From DASSFG01 sp035550375 (GTDB lineage Bacteria > Planctomycetota > Planctomycetia > Pirellulales > JAICIG01), in contig DASZPH010000041.1 in NCBI GenBank assembly GCA_035550375.1, forward strand, positions 104,366-168,365: a stretch of DNA of 64,000 nucleotides, read 5' to 3'. Shown here piece after piece: positions 36,878 through 45,900 of the stretch. The notes beneath the pieces are model-generated. The model saw nothing but the letters and a program-made list of their open reading frames with translations, was not told the DNA's origin and made no database searches. The first letter of the stretch is position 1. Each line of letters starts with the position of its first letter. The position numbers were made by a program, and so were the translations under genes.

Positions 36878-38284
36878 CTAGCCCACCGACCCTTCCATCT
36901 GCAGCTCGATGAGGCGGTTCATCTCCACGGCGTATTCCATCGGCAGCTCTTTGACCAGCGGCTCGATGAAGCCGCTGACGATCATCGTGCTGGCCTCGGC
37001 TTCCGAAAGCCCGCGGCTCATCAGATAGAAGAGCTGCTCTTCGCCGATGCGAGAGACGCTCGCCTCGTGGCCAATCGCCACGTCCTGCTCGTCGATTTCG
37101 ATGTAGGGGTAGGTGTCGCTACGGCTGCGCGGATCGAGAATCAGGGCGTCGCAGACGACGTTCGATTTCGATTTCTTGGCCCCCGGCTCGACCTTGACCA
37201 GCCCACGATAGCTGGCCCGGCCGCCGTTCTTGGAGATCGATTTGGAGATGATGCGGCCCGAGGTGTTCGGGGCGGCGTGCACCAGCTTCGCGCCGGCATC
37301 CTGGTGCTGTCCCGCCGACGCGAAGGCGATCGACAGAATCTCGCCCCGCGCGCCCGGCTCCATCATGTAGACGGCCGGGTATTTCATCGTCAACCGGCTT
37401 CCCAGGTTGCCGTCGATCCACTCCATGGTGGCGCCTTCGTAGGCCACCGCCCGCTTGGTCACCAGGTTGAAGATGTTGTTGGCCCAGTTCTGGATCGTCG
37501 TGTAGCGGCAGCGGGCATGCTTGTGAACGACGATTTCCACCACGGCCGAGTGCAGGCTCTCGGTGCTGTACATGGGGGCGGTGCAGCCTTCCACATAGTG
37601 CACCTGCGCGCCTTCGTCGACGATGATCAGCGTCCGCTCGAATTGGCCCATGTTCTCCGCGTTGATGCGGAAATAGGCCTGCAACGGGAAGTCGATCTTC
37701 ACGCCCTTCGGCACATAGATGAACGATCCGCCGGACCAGACGGCCGAGTTCAGGGCGGCGAATTTGTTGTCCGTGGAGGGAATGATCGTGCTGAAGTACT
37801 TCCGCACGAGATCCGGATATTCGCGGACGGCCGAGTCGGTGTCGGTGAAAATCACCCCCTGCTTGGAGAGCTCTTCGCGCAGCGATCCATACACCACCTC
37901 GCTCTCGAACTGCGCCTTGACGCCCGCCAGGAACTTCTTTTCGGCTTCGGGAATGCCCAGCCGATCGAACGTGTTCTTGATCTCGTCGGGCACTTCATCC
38001 CAGCTCCGGCCCTGCCGGTCAGACGGCTTGATGTAGTAATAGATGTCCTGGAAATCGAGGTCGATCTTGCCTCCCCAGCGCGGCATCGGCTTGGAGTTGA
38101 AAATCTCCAGCGCGTGCAGGCGGAAGTCGCGCATCCAGGCGGGCTCGTTCTTCATCTCCGAGATTTGGTTGACGATCTCGGCGTCGAGCCCCTTGCGGCT
38201 CTTGAAGACGTACTTCTCGTCGGTGTGGAAATCGTACTTGTTGATTTCGCTGAAGCCGACGTCGTTTGCTAGGTCAGTGGCCAT
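36878..38284 (-). CDS. sufB: Fe-S cluster assembly protein SufB
   Basis: Scaffold component on which Fe-S clusters are built, with SufC and SufD. It has 468 aa. Key pieces are VWSGGSFIYVPKGVKIDFPL, YVEGCTAPMYSTESLHSAVV (the conserved Cys of the beta-helix core), VRGxxxxxx-like repeats, and EIDEQDVAIGHEASVSRIGE near the C-terminus. The conserved glutamate and histidine near HEASVS match active SufB. It starts at an ATG 121 bp after sufC; that gap contains a family C repeat. Confidence 0.97.
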   Translation of the reverse strand: MATDLANDVGFSEINKYDFHTDEKYVFKSRKGLDAEIVNQISEMKNEPAWMRDFRLHALEIFNSKPMPRWGGKIDLDFQDIYYYIKPSDRQGRSWDEVPDEIKNTFDRLGIPEAEKKFLAGVKAQFESEVVYGSLREELSKQGVIFTDTDSAVREYPDLVRKYFSTIIPSTDNKFAALNSAVWSGGSFIYVPKGVKIDFPLQAYFRINAENMGQFERTLIIVDEGAQVHYVEGCTAPMYSTESLHSAVVEIVVHKHARCRYTTIQNWANNIFNLVTKRAVAYEGATMEWIDGNLGSRLTMKYPAVYMMEPGARGEILSIAFASAGQHQDAGAKLVHAAPNTSGRIISKSISKNGGRASYRGLVKVEPGAKKSKSNVVCDALILDPRSRSDTYPYIEIDEQDVAIGHEASVSRIGEEQLFYLMSRGLSEAEASTMIVSGFIEPLVKELPMEYAVEMNRLIELQMEGSVG

Positions 38285-38318
38285 ATTCGTTGATGTTCTG
38301 CTTGGCTGTTGTAAATTT

Positions 38319-38375
38319 CGTTTAACCGGTCCCCGGCACCACCCTTGCGGTCGCCGTTGGCTCCCGGTTAAACGA
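38319..38375. repeat. Dispersed repeat, family C
   Basis: CGTTTAACCGGT near 38319-38330 faces GCCGTTGGCTCCCGGTTAAACG near 38353-38374 as an inverted pair. It lies between sufC and sufB. Confidence 0.8.
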
Positions 38376-38405
38376 TCGATTAAGCGATGATCTTACTTTT
38401 GGTGC

Positions 38406-39245
38406 CTACGCTACGGCTTCGGCCACCTTGGTCATATCGGCCTCGTCGGCGGCTGCTTCCGGGTGCGCGGCACGAATCCGGTCGTAACCTTTCTGATGCA
38501 ATTCCGCGGCCAGTTCCGGACCGCTTCGCACGTGGCCCGGACCGCCCGTCTCGACAATCCGGCCGCCCAGCATCACGTGGGTGTAGTCGGGGGTGTTGTG
38601 CTCCAGCAACTTGTCGTGATGCGTAATAATCAGAATGCCCATCTCCGCCCCGCCGATCTCGGCGATGCTCTGGCTCGCCAACCGCACGGCATCTACGTCG
38701 AGCCCGCTGTCGGTCTCGTCGAGGATGGCGAATTTCGGCCGCAGCATGGCCATCTGCAGGATTTCGGCCCGCTTCATTTCGCCCCCCGAAAAGCCGTCGT
38801 TGACGTAACGGCGTGCAAATTCCGTGTCCATGCGGAGCTGTTCCATCTTCGATTTCAGCTCCTTGCGAAAGTCGCGCATCGGGATCAGCTCTTCCCCTTC
38901 TTTGCGATCGGGCTTGCGAACGTTCGTCGTGGCATGACGCAGAAAATCGGCCATCTTGACGCCCGGAATCGCCATCGGCCGCTGGAAAGCCATGAAGATG
39001 CCGGCCCGCGCCCGTTCGTTGGGCTCCATGGCGAGCACGTCTTGGTCGTTGAGCAGAATCGAACCTCCAGTCACTTCATAACCGGGGTGCCCCATGATGG
39101 CGAAACCGAGCGTGGTCTTGCCCGAGCCGTTGGGTCCCATCAAGGCGTGCGTCTCACCACGGCGAATCGTCAGATTCACGCCGCGCAGAATCGGTTTACC
39201 GTCTACGGAGACGTGCAGATCGGTGATTTTCAGAGTATCGGTCAT
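38406..39245 (-). CDS. sufC: Fe-S assembly ATPase SufC
   Basis: ATPase of the SufBCD complex, 279 aa. Walker A is ALMGPNGSGKTTLG, the signature FSGGEMKRAEI, Walker B FAILDETDSGLDVD and the H-loop ITHHDKLL. The C-terminal 30 residues extend past the usual SufC end with a helical tail (IRAAHPEAAADEADMTKVAE). The start has GGAAC just upstream. It lies between nuoB and sufB in the operon. Confidence 0.96.
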   Translation of the reverse strand: MTDTLKITDLHVSVDGKPILRGVNLTIRRGETHALMGPNGSGKTTLGFAIMGHPGYEVTGGSILLNDQDVLAMEPNERARAGIFMAFQRPMAIPGVKMADFLRHATTNVRKPDRKEGEELIPMRDFRKELKSKMEQLRMDTEFARRYVNDGFSGGEMKRAEILQMAMLRPKFAILDETDSGLDVDAVRLASQSIAEIGGAEMGILIITHHDKLLEHNTPDYTHVMLGGRIVETGGPGHVRSGPELAAELHQKGYDRIRAAHPEAAADEADMTKVAEAVA

Positions 39246-39258
39246 GGTTCCTTTCGTT

Positions 39259-39341
39259 CGTTTAACCGGTAGCCGACGGCACCCGCGGGAACCGCATCGG
39301 ACTCGGCTCGGCCGTCCGGCGGTTGGCTAGCGGGTCAACGA
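39259..39341. repeat. Dispersed repeat, family C
   Basis: CGTTTAACCGGTAGCCGACG followed 50 bp later by CGGTTGGCTAGCGGGTCAACG, a decayed copy of the family. It lies between nuoB and sufC. Confidence 0.7.
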
Positions 39342-39349
39342 TTATCCTT

Positions 39350-39958
39350 CTAACCGGTGATTTTCTGGTGATCGAACAGCGGCTGCTTTTCTTCGACCGC
39401 CACGTAGCCCGAATGGTGCGGGATGGGCAGCTCGTCGTCGATCTTGATCGCGGTGCCGTTGCCGCCCTTTTGCTTGGCGATCTTGTGGCCGCGAATCTTG
39501 TCTTGAATGCGCATCAACCCTTCCAACAGAGCTTCGGGGCGCGGCGGGCAACCGGGGACGTACACGTCGACCGGTACCACGAGGTCGACCCCCTTGCAGA
39601 CGTGATACCCCCACTTGAAATACGGCCCGCCGCCGACCGTGCAGGCCCCCATGGCGATCACGAATTTCGGATCGGGCATGAGGTTGTACAGGCGCCGCAC
39701 GCGGCTGGCCATCTTGTAGGTGACCGTGCCCGCGACGATCATCAAGTCGGCCTGCCGGGGAGTGGCCCGAAAAGCGCCCGCCCCGAAACGGTCCATATCG
39801 TAGCGGCTGGCGCCGGCCGCCATCATCTCGATGGCGCAACAGGCCAGGCCGAACGTCATCGGCCAGATGCTCGCCTGTCGCGCCCAGTTGATCGCCTGTT
39901 CGACCGTCGTGGTGATCACGTTCTCTTCGAAGCGACCCTCAATCCATGGCTTGGTCAT
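39350..39958 (-). CDS. nuoB: NADH-quinone oxidoreductase subunit B
   Basis: A 202-aa NuoB-family subunit that would carry the N2 [4Fe-4S] cluster of complex I. Ligands are all present: GLACCAIEM (C40, C41), GACTVGGGPY (C106) and VPGCPPRP (C137). The surroundings are unusual, as no other nuo gene is near. It lies between a SufR-like regulator and sufC in the same orientation, 70 bp and 104 bp away. It could be an orphan duplicate or a genuine complex I gene whose cluster needs local assembly. The C-terminal 40 residues after position 150 are charged and non-conserved. Confidence 0.95.
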   Translation of the reverse strand: MTKPWIEGRFEENVITTTVEQAINWARQASIWPMTFGLACCAIEMMAAGASRYDMDRFGAGAFRATPRQADLMIVAGTVTYKMASRVRRLYNLMPDPKFVIAMGACTVGGGPYFKWGYHVCKGVDLVVPVDVYVPGCPPRPEALLEGLMRIQDKIRGHKIAKQKGGNGTAIKIDDELPIPHHSGYVAVEEKQPLFDHQKITG

Positions 39959-40028
39959 ACTGTTGTCGTCTCGTTCTATGCCTGTCGTGGTATGCCGGAT
40001 CAGTAAAGCCCGTTAGTGTAACTTGGTT

Positions 40029-40646
40029 TCAGCTCGTTTCAAATTGGCAGCACGGGTGACCTTCCAGCCGGCACTGCGAAAGCTTCAGCGGCGAGGCCAG
40101 CAACTCGGCGAACATCATTTTTTCTACCGCGCAGATCCCGCGGTCCTTCTCCGCCAGCTCGGGGTAGGGACAGTCGACGACCGTCAGGACCGGCAGCTCG
40201 CCGTCGGACCGCACGTCCATCGGCACGCGCCGGTCGGCAAACAGATCCTTCAGCGACTCCATGCGGGCGGCAAGGGTGCCCCCGTTGACTCGCCCGGCGT
40301 AAAACCGGGCCATGGCGCCGGCCAGCCGCTGAAACAGTCCGCGGCGCACCTCCGGATCCTTGACCGACCGGATCTCGTCCCAGAGCAAGACCGCCAGGTC
40401 GGCGTAGTTGTTGCCCACCTGTCTGCGGGCCTTTTCGCTGAGCGAGTAACGGTGGCTCGGGCGGCCGCGCCCCGCGCGGGCCGTCTGGCGCTCGACCAGG
40501 CCCTGTGCCATCAGCCGGCTTAGCCGCTGACGCACCGCCGTGGCCGTAACCGAGGTCTGCGTGGCCAGTTGGGCGATAGTCATCGGCCCGTTCTGGTGCA
40601 TCAAATCGAGCAGTCGGGTGTCGGATGTTTCGGTGACGGTGCTCAC
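40029..40646 (-). CDS. sufR: SufR-like Fe-S sensing transcriptional regulator
   Basis: A 205-aa repressor-type protein, GTG start. The N-terminal winged-helix DNA-binding domain reads LLDLMHQNGPMTIAQLATQ and TSVTATAVRQRLSRLMAQGL. The C-terminal part has four cysteines suited to a cluster: C159, C172 (C-x12-C, as in SufR), C192 and C199/C200. SufR represses suf operons when it carries a [4Fe-4S] cluster and derepresses when it is lost. Its place at the head of the suf operon, with an inverted repeat over the promoter, supports that role here by family knowledge; binding is not shown. Confidence 0.85.
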   Translation of the reverse strand: MSTVTETSDTRLLDLMHQNGPMTIAQLATQTSVTATAVRQRLSRLMAQGLVERQTARAGRGRPSHRYSLSEKARRQVGNNYADLAVLLWDEIRSVKDPEVRRGLFQRLAGAMARFYAGRVNGGTLAARMESLKDLFADRRVPMDVRSDGELPVLTVVDCPYPELAEKDRGICAVEKMMFAELLASPLKLSQCRLEGHPCCQFETS

Positions 40647-40675
40647 GGAACGACTCGCCCAAAGGGACTCAGCTA

Positions 40676-40707
40676 AATAATCCTAGCAATTAACGCATTA
40701 TTGGCAA
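40676..40707 (-). promoter_or_regulatory. Promoter and possible operator of the sufR-suf operon
   Basis: On the minus strand a TTGCCA box, a 16-bp spacer and TAGGAT lie about 35 bp before the regulator start, a good sigma-70 promoter. The spacer is bracketed by AATAAT..ATTATT arms (40676-40702), an imperfect dyad of the kind a dimeric repressor binds. It is AT-rich compared with its surroundings. Confidence 0.55.
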
Positions 40708-40722
40708 CCCAATATGCGAAAA

Positions 40723-41535
40723 TTAATCGCGGATGAGCACTTCCCCCCGGCCTCCCGCCAGCAAATCGCCGTGATAAAGGGCATAGTCGGCCTTCAGCAA
40801 TTCGTCAGGCACCGCGAATCCGCGCCCACGGAGATGGAGCAGGTAGACTCGTGAAAAAACCGGCCGCCCATATCCGGCCGGCCTGAAGGTGGGCAGGAGG
40901 GTCGGCTTGTCGCCCAGTAGAACCAGCGAACCGCGCCGCATGCCGGCCGCCGGGCGAACGCCGCAGCCCCCCGTCACGAACAGGCTACCGGCGATCATGT
41001 TCACGGCTGGGCAGTCGCCCACCGAGCCGCCGACCGCGATCAAGCCGCGGCGCATCGAGTGGCCCACCTCGCCCCCCGCGTCTCCGCCGATCAGGATCGT
41101 TCCGCCCGTCATGCCTCGTGCGCTGCCCCGATAAGCGGATCCCGCGAGATCGCCCGCCCGTCCTCGGACGTGAATCAGCCCGCCATGCATCTCGGCTCCC
41201 AGCCAATCCCCGGCGTCCCCTTCAACGTGAATTTCGCCCCCGCGCATCTCGCTGCCTGTGTGCCGGCCCGCCGGTCCGGCCACGCGGATTATGCCGCACG
41301 TCATTTTGGCCCCCATCCAGTGGACGCCCGCAAGATCGCCTTCAAAATCGATCCGCAGGTCGCTCGGGTCGCCCGACACGGAGAAAAGCTCACCCAGGGG
41401 GAGGGATCGGTTCCCATAAAACAGAGGGAGTTCTTCGATCTGGTGCAACGATTTGCCACGCACCGCCTCCGGCACGAGCCCTTCCACTTCGACGGGGATT
41501 GAAGTCTCGGCGCGGTATCTCAGAAGCAGGGCCAT
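40723..41535 (-). CDS. fwdC: Formylmethanofuran dehydrogenase subunit C-like protein
   Basis: A 270-aa member of the FwdC/FmdC/FhcC family, built of repeated GGxIxVxGxxGxxxGxxM units (MTCGIIRVAGPAG, MRGGEIHVEGDAGDWLGAEM, MHGGLIHVRGRAGDLAG). It would belong to the tetrahydromethanopterin C1 pathway known in methylotrophs and planctomycetes. The C-terminal VYLLHLRGRGFAVPDELL lies outside the repeats. No other fhc gene is near; the other subunits must be elsewhere if the pathway is complete. It is convergent with sufR at the 5' side and divergent from the dapA-like gene. Confidence 0.9.
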   Translation of the reverse strand: MALLLRYRAETSIPVEVEGLVPEAVRGKSLHQIEELPLFYGNRSLPLGELFSVSGDPSDLRIDFEGDLAGVHWMGAKMTCGIIRVAGPAGRHTGSEMRGGEIHVEGDAGDWLGAEMHGGLIHVRGRAGDLAGSAYRGSARGMTGGTILIGGDAGGEVGHSMRRGLIAVGGSVGDCPAVNMIAGSLFVTGGCGVRPAAGMRRGSLVLLGDKPTLLPTFRPAGYGRPVFSRVYLLHLRGRGFAVPDELLKADYALYHGDLLAGGRGEVLIRD

Positions 41536-41725
41536 GTCGGCGAGTTCATCGAGGAAGGGCGGAGTATAACTGGCTGCCCGCAGCGCGTGTAGCTGCGCCG
41601 CGGGCCGTGCCGATTATGACGGCTGTTGCCGATCGGAAGAACTGCCTCATTATTGCGGCTGCGGCCCTCGTGTCGTAATCTTGCAACGACATCAACTCCG
41701 ATTGGCCTACTGGAAAGTGAGCGAC

Positions 41726-42745
41726 ATGGCGGCTGAGCGACTCAAAGGCATTTTCACCCCCAACATTGTACCGCTCGACGCCCGCGGCGAGATCAACGAG
41801 CCGGAGCTGCGCCGCTATACCGACTGGCTGATCGACCGCGGCGTCCACGGGCTCTATCCCAACGGCTCGACGGGCGAGTTCACCCGCTTTACGCCGGAAG
41901 AGCGCCGCCGGATTATCGCCATCATGGCCGACCAGACCCGCGGCCGCGTGCCGATTCTGGCGGGCGCAGCCGAGGCCAACGTCCGCGAGACGATCTCCGC
42001 CTGCGAATACTACCACGGCCTGGGCGTGCGGGCCGTGGCCATCGTTTCTCCCTATTACTACCGGCTGAGCCCGGCCAGCGTGTACGCCTATTTTCGCGAC
42101 ATCGCGCGGCACTCGCCGGTCGACATTACGCTCTACAACATCCCCATGTTCGCCTCGCCGATCGACGTGCCGACGATCCAGCGGCTGAGCGAAGAGTTCG
42201 AGCGCGTGGTGGCGATCAAGGATTCGTCGGGCGATCTGCCCAACATGATCCGCATGATCAAGGCGGTGCGCCCCAACCGGCCCGACTTCAGTTTTCTGAC
42301 CGGCTGGGACGCCGCGCTCATGCCGATGCTTTTGATTGGCTGCGATGGGGGCACCAACGCTACGGCCGGCATTGTTCCCGAACTCACTCGTAAACTCTAC
42401 GACCTGAGCGTGACCGGGCGGCTCGACGAGGCCCGCGAGCTGCAGTACAAGCTCGTCGGCCTGTTCGACGCTATGCTTTTCTCGGCCGACTTTCCCGAGG
42501 GTTTCAGGGCGGCCCTGTCGCTGCGCGGCTTCGAGCCGGGCGCCGGCCGGCAGCCGCTGAGCGAGACGCAGCAGGTGCAAATCGCCACCCTGCGTGACAC
42601 GCTGCAATGCCTGCTGGCGGAAGAGGGCTACGCCGACGAACCGATCGGCGGCTGCCCGCCCGGCGGCCGACCGCCCGACCGCCAGGCGGTCGATCAGATC
42701 GTGCAGGGCGTGCTGGCCGAGTTGAAGCGGCGCGGGATGGCGTAG
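41726..42745 (+). CDS. Dihydrodipicolinate synthase-family aldolase
   Basis: A 339-aa class I aldolase/lyase of the DapA superfamily. The ATG giving MAAERLKGIF is chosen over a TTG 45 bp upstream. Schiff-base lysine K165 lies in VVAIKDSSGD, the acidic-substrate motif is YPNGSTGEF (residues 44-52), and Y137 lies in LYNIPM. It lacks a strict DapA context and has an extra Pro/Gly-rich C-terminal segment of about 40 residues (IGGCPPGGRPPDRQ). True DapA, N-acetylneuraminate lyase or a sugar-acid dehydratase are all possible; substrate specificity cannot be told here. Confidence 0.85.
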   Translation: MAAERLKGIFTPNIVPLDARGEINEPELRRYTDWLIDRGVHGLYPNGSTGEFTRFTPEERRRIIAIMADQTRGRVPILAGAAEANVRETISACEYYHGLGVRAVAIVSPYYYRLSPASVYAYFRDIARHSPVDITLYNIPMFASPIDVPTIQRLSEEFERVVAIKDSSGDLPNMIRMIKAVRPNRPDFSFLTGWDAALMPMLLIGCDGGTNATAGIVPELTRKLYDLSVTGRLDEARELQYKLVGLFDAMLFSADFPEGFRAALSLRGFEPGAGRQPLSETQQVQIATLRDTLQCLLAEEGYADEPIGGCPPGGRPPDRQAVDQIVQGVLAELKRRGMA

Positions 42746-42952
42746 CAGGCCGTTGCGGTCGCTGCCAATCAACGTGTGTGACGCGTCCGGGCGGTCGCAA
42801 TCGCGCGTTCGGGGTGCGTCGCCCGGTCGCCCCTGCTGCAATTCCGTCGTCGAGGCGGGTCCGTTATCATTTCGTTAAGAATGAGCAACTGCCCGACAAC
42901 GGACTAGCAGCTCGCTTGGAAGCGCAAACCAACCGAAGGAACGAACGGGACT

Positions 42953-45900
42953 ATGCGGCGAACTAAGAAACGCGTCTCCATCGCGGACAACCTCAGCCGC
43001 CGATGCGAATCGGCGTTTTCGAGCACCACCTGGCGCAAGGGCCAGGATTACTGGCGACAGGGGCGTGTGTCGATTGTCGACATCGACCGACACGCCCTGT
43101 TGGCGGAAGTCCGCGGTCGGGAGGGTAACTACCAAGTCGAGATCGATTGGGGGGCGGTCGAGGATGAGTATCTCGACTGTGCCTGCAACTGCCAGCGCGG
43201 CCTCGACGGCTTCGTCTGCAAGCACGTTGCCGCGACGATCATGCACTCCGACGGCGATCCTCGCATGCCGCCGATTCGCGGCGAAGGCGCCCTGGCCGTT
43301 CTTTCGATGAACGAGGGACCCTCCATTCCGAGGTCGGAGTTTGACGAAGACGTCTACGCGGACTTCAATTGGCCTATCGAAACCGATGCGCGGGGGAGGA
43401 ATGCCCGTTCCCGGTGGCGAAAGACGACGTGGCGCGATGCGATTCGAGCGATGGCGTGGTCCTGGGAGGCTTCTGACAGCCGCGACCACGCAAGCGGGGC
43501 GAAGAAGCACCAGCTTTTTTATCAAATCAGCCTCGTTGAGCAGCAGCCCAACGAGCCGTTGATGATCGAGTTCATCAAACGGACCATAAAGCGAGATGGG
43601 ACGCTGGGAGTTCCAAGCGGCTGGGGTCTCGATACAAGCGACATCGAGGGAATGGCCGACGCGGCCGACCGCGAAATCCTTGCGCTGCTGTTGGGAACTC
43701 AACCGCAGCAACATTTGGGCGGCTACTACCACGGCTCGCTAAGGGCACCATCCTGTCAACTCTCGCCGGTTGTGTACAACCTGCTGCTGCCGCGGCTGGC
43801 GGCGACCGGTCGGTTCGGTTGGGTGCGCGGCATCGAGCCACGCAGGGAAGAGATCAAGATCCTCCGTTGGGACGACGGCCCGCCGTGGAAGTTCAAACTG
43901 GTCCTTTCGGCGCCGCAGGCAAAATCCCGCCGAAAGCTCTGGCCCAAGCTTTATCGCGAGGGCGAAGAGGCCGATCTGTCGGACGTACTTTTGACCGTTC
44001 CCGGCTGCATCCTGTTCCATGACCGACTTTGCCGGCTCGATCCGTCGGTCCGGTCAGAAGCCGTCGAAGTCTCGCGGCAACTGCCCGATGTCGATGTGCC
44101 GGCCTCGCAGATCGACCGATTCGTGGCCGAGAGCTGCCAAACGCCGGGCCTTCCTCCGCTCGAGCTAGCCGACGACCTTGCCTGGCGGCACCTGTCAATG
44201 CAACCCCAACCGCGCGTGAGCATCGCGCCGATCAAGGTCGGGGCGAATACCTTGCTGATCGGCAAGCTGAGCTTCGATTACGGCGGCAGGCTGGTCGACG
44301 CCGAAGACGATCGTTCGGCGCTGTGCGACACCGAGGAACGACAGATCGTGCCGCGCGACGAAGAAAAAGAGCGCGACGCGAAGGAGCGGTTGCGCCAACT
44401 GGGCGCGAGGCCGACTGACTATGCGGAGCAGTCGCACGGCACCTTCAAGGTGGCCCGGCAGCACTTTGCCACCCTGGTACTGGCTCTAAACGAGGCGGGT
44501 TGGCAGGTCGAGGCAGAAGGACACCGCATCCGCCGGCCCGGCGCGACTCACGTCAGCCTGACGTCGGGCATCGATTGGCTGGAGATTGACGGACGCGTGG
44601 ACTACGACGGAGAGCAGGTCGGCCTGCCGAAACTGCTGGCGGCGCTTCGCCGCGGAGAGGAGTTTGTCACGCTTGGCGACGGCAGCCGCGGCATGCTCCC
44701 CTCGGAGTGGCTCGCCCGCTACGCGCCTTTGGCACAGATGGGCGAGGCCGAGGGAGACAAGGTGCGGTTCAAGCCGTCGCAGGCCTGGTTGCTCGACGCC
44801 TGGCTGTCGGCCCAGCCGGAAGTCGACGTCGACGCGGCCTTCGAGCAGTTGCGCAAGCGGCTGCGTTCGTTCGAGGGCGTCCGGCCGCGCGGCGAGCCGG
44901 CCGGTTTCGTAGGTGTGTTGCGGCCGTATCAGCGCGATGGGCTGGGCTGGCTCTTGTTCCTGGAAGAGTTCGGCTTCGGCGGGTGTCTGGCGGACGACAT
45001 GGGGCTGGGCAAAACAATCCAGGTGTTGGCCATGCTGGCCGAGCGCCGTAAGCGGTCGCGAGACGACGAATCGCGGCCCTCGCTGGTGGTGGTGCCGCGC
45101 AGTTTGGTGCGAAACTGGGTCGAAGAAGCTCGCCGCTTCACCCCCGAGCTGCGCGTGCTGGACTACACGGGGCTGGCACGCGGCGAGACGCGTCAGCAGT
45201 TCCCGCAATACGACCTGGTGGTGACGACCTACGGCACATTGCGCCGCGACGCCGGGCATCTGAAGGATCTGCCGTTCGAGTATGCGATTCTGGACGAAGC
45301 GCAGGCGATCAAGAACGCGGCCTCGCAAGGCGCCAAGGCCTGCCGTCTGATCCAGGCAGAACGCCGATTGGCCATGACGGGAACGCCCGTGGAAAACCAC
45401 TTGGGCGAGCTCTGGTCGCTGTTCGACTTTCTCAACCCGGGGATGCTGGGCCGCTCGAACAACCTGAAGATGGTCGCATCGAAAAGCGCCGGCGACGGCG
45501 AAAACCTGCGACTACTGGCCAAGGCCCTGCGTCCGTTCATCCTGCGGCGCACCAAGGAACAGGTGCTCCACGATCTGCCGGCCAAGACCGAGCAGACCCT
45601 CTACTGCGAGCTCGAAGGAACGCAGCGCAAATTGTACGACGAGTTGCGGACCCACTACCGCAGCTCGCTCGGCAAACGCATTGAGAGTCAGGGGATCGCC
45701 AAGGCGAAGATTCACGTCCTGGAGGCCCTGCTCCGCTTGCGGCAGGCCGCTTGCCATCCCGGCCTGCTCGACAAGTCGATGGCCAAGGGGCCCAGCGCCA
45801 AGCTTGAGACACTGCTCGAGCGCCTGCAAGAGGTGTTCGACGAGGGGCACAAGGCGCTCGTTTTCTCGCAATTCACCAGCCTATTGGCTCTCGTGCGCGG

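Noticed and set aside
35249..38272. Long forward frames (513 and 487 codons) across sufD and sufB
   Set aside because: They lie antisense to strongly conserved suf genes and show no domain of their own.
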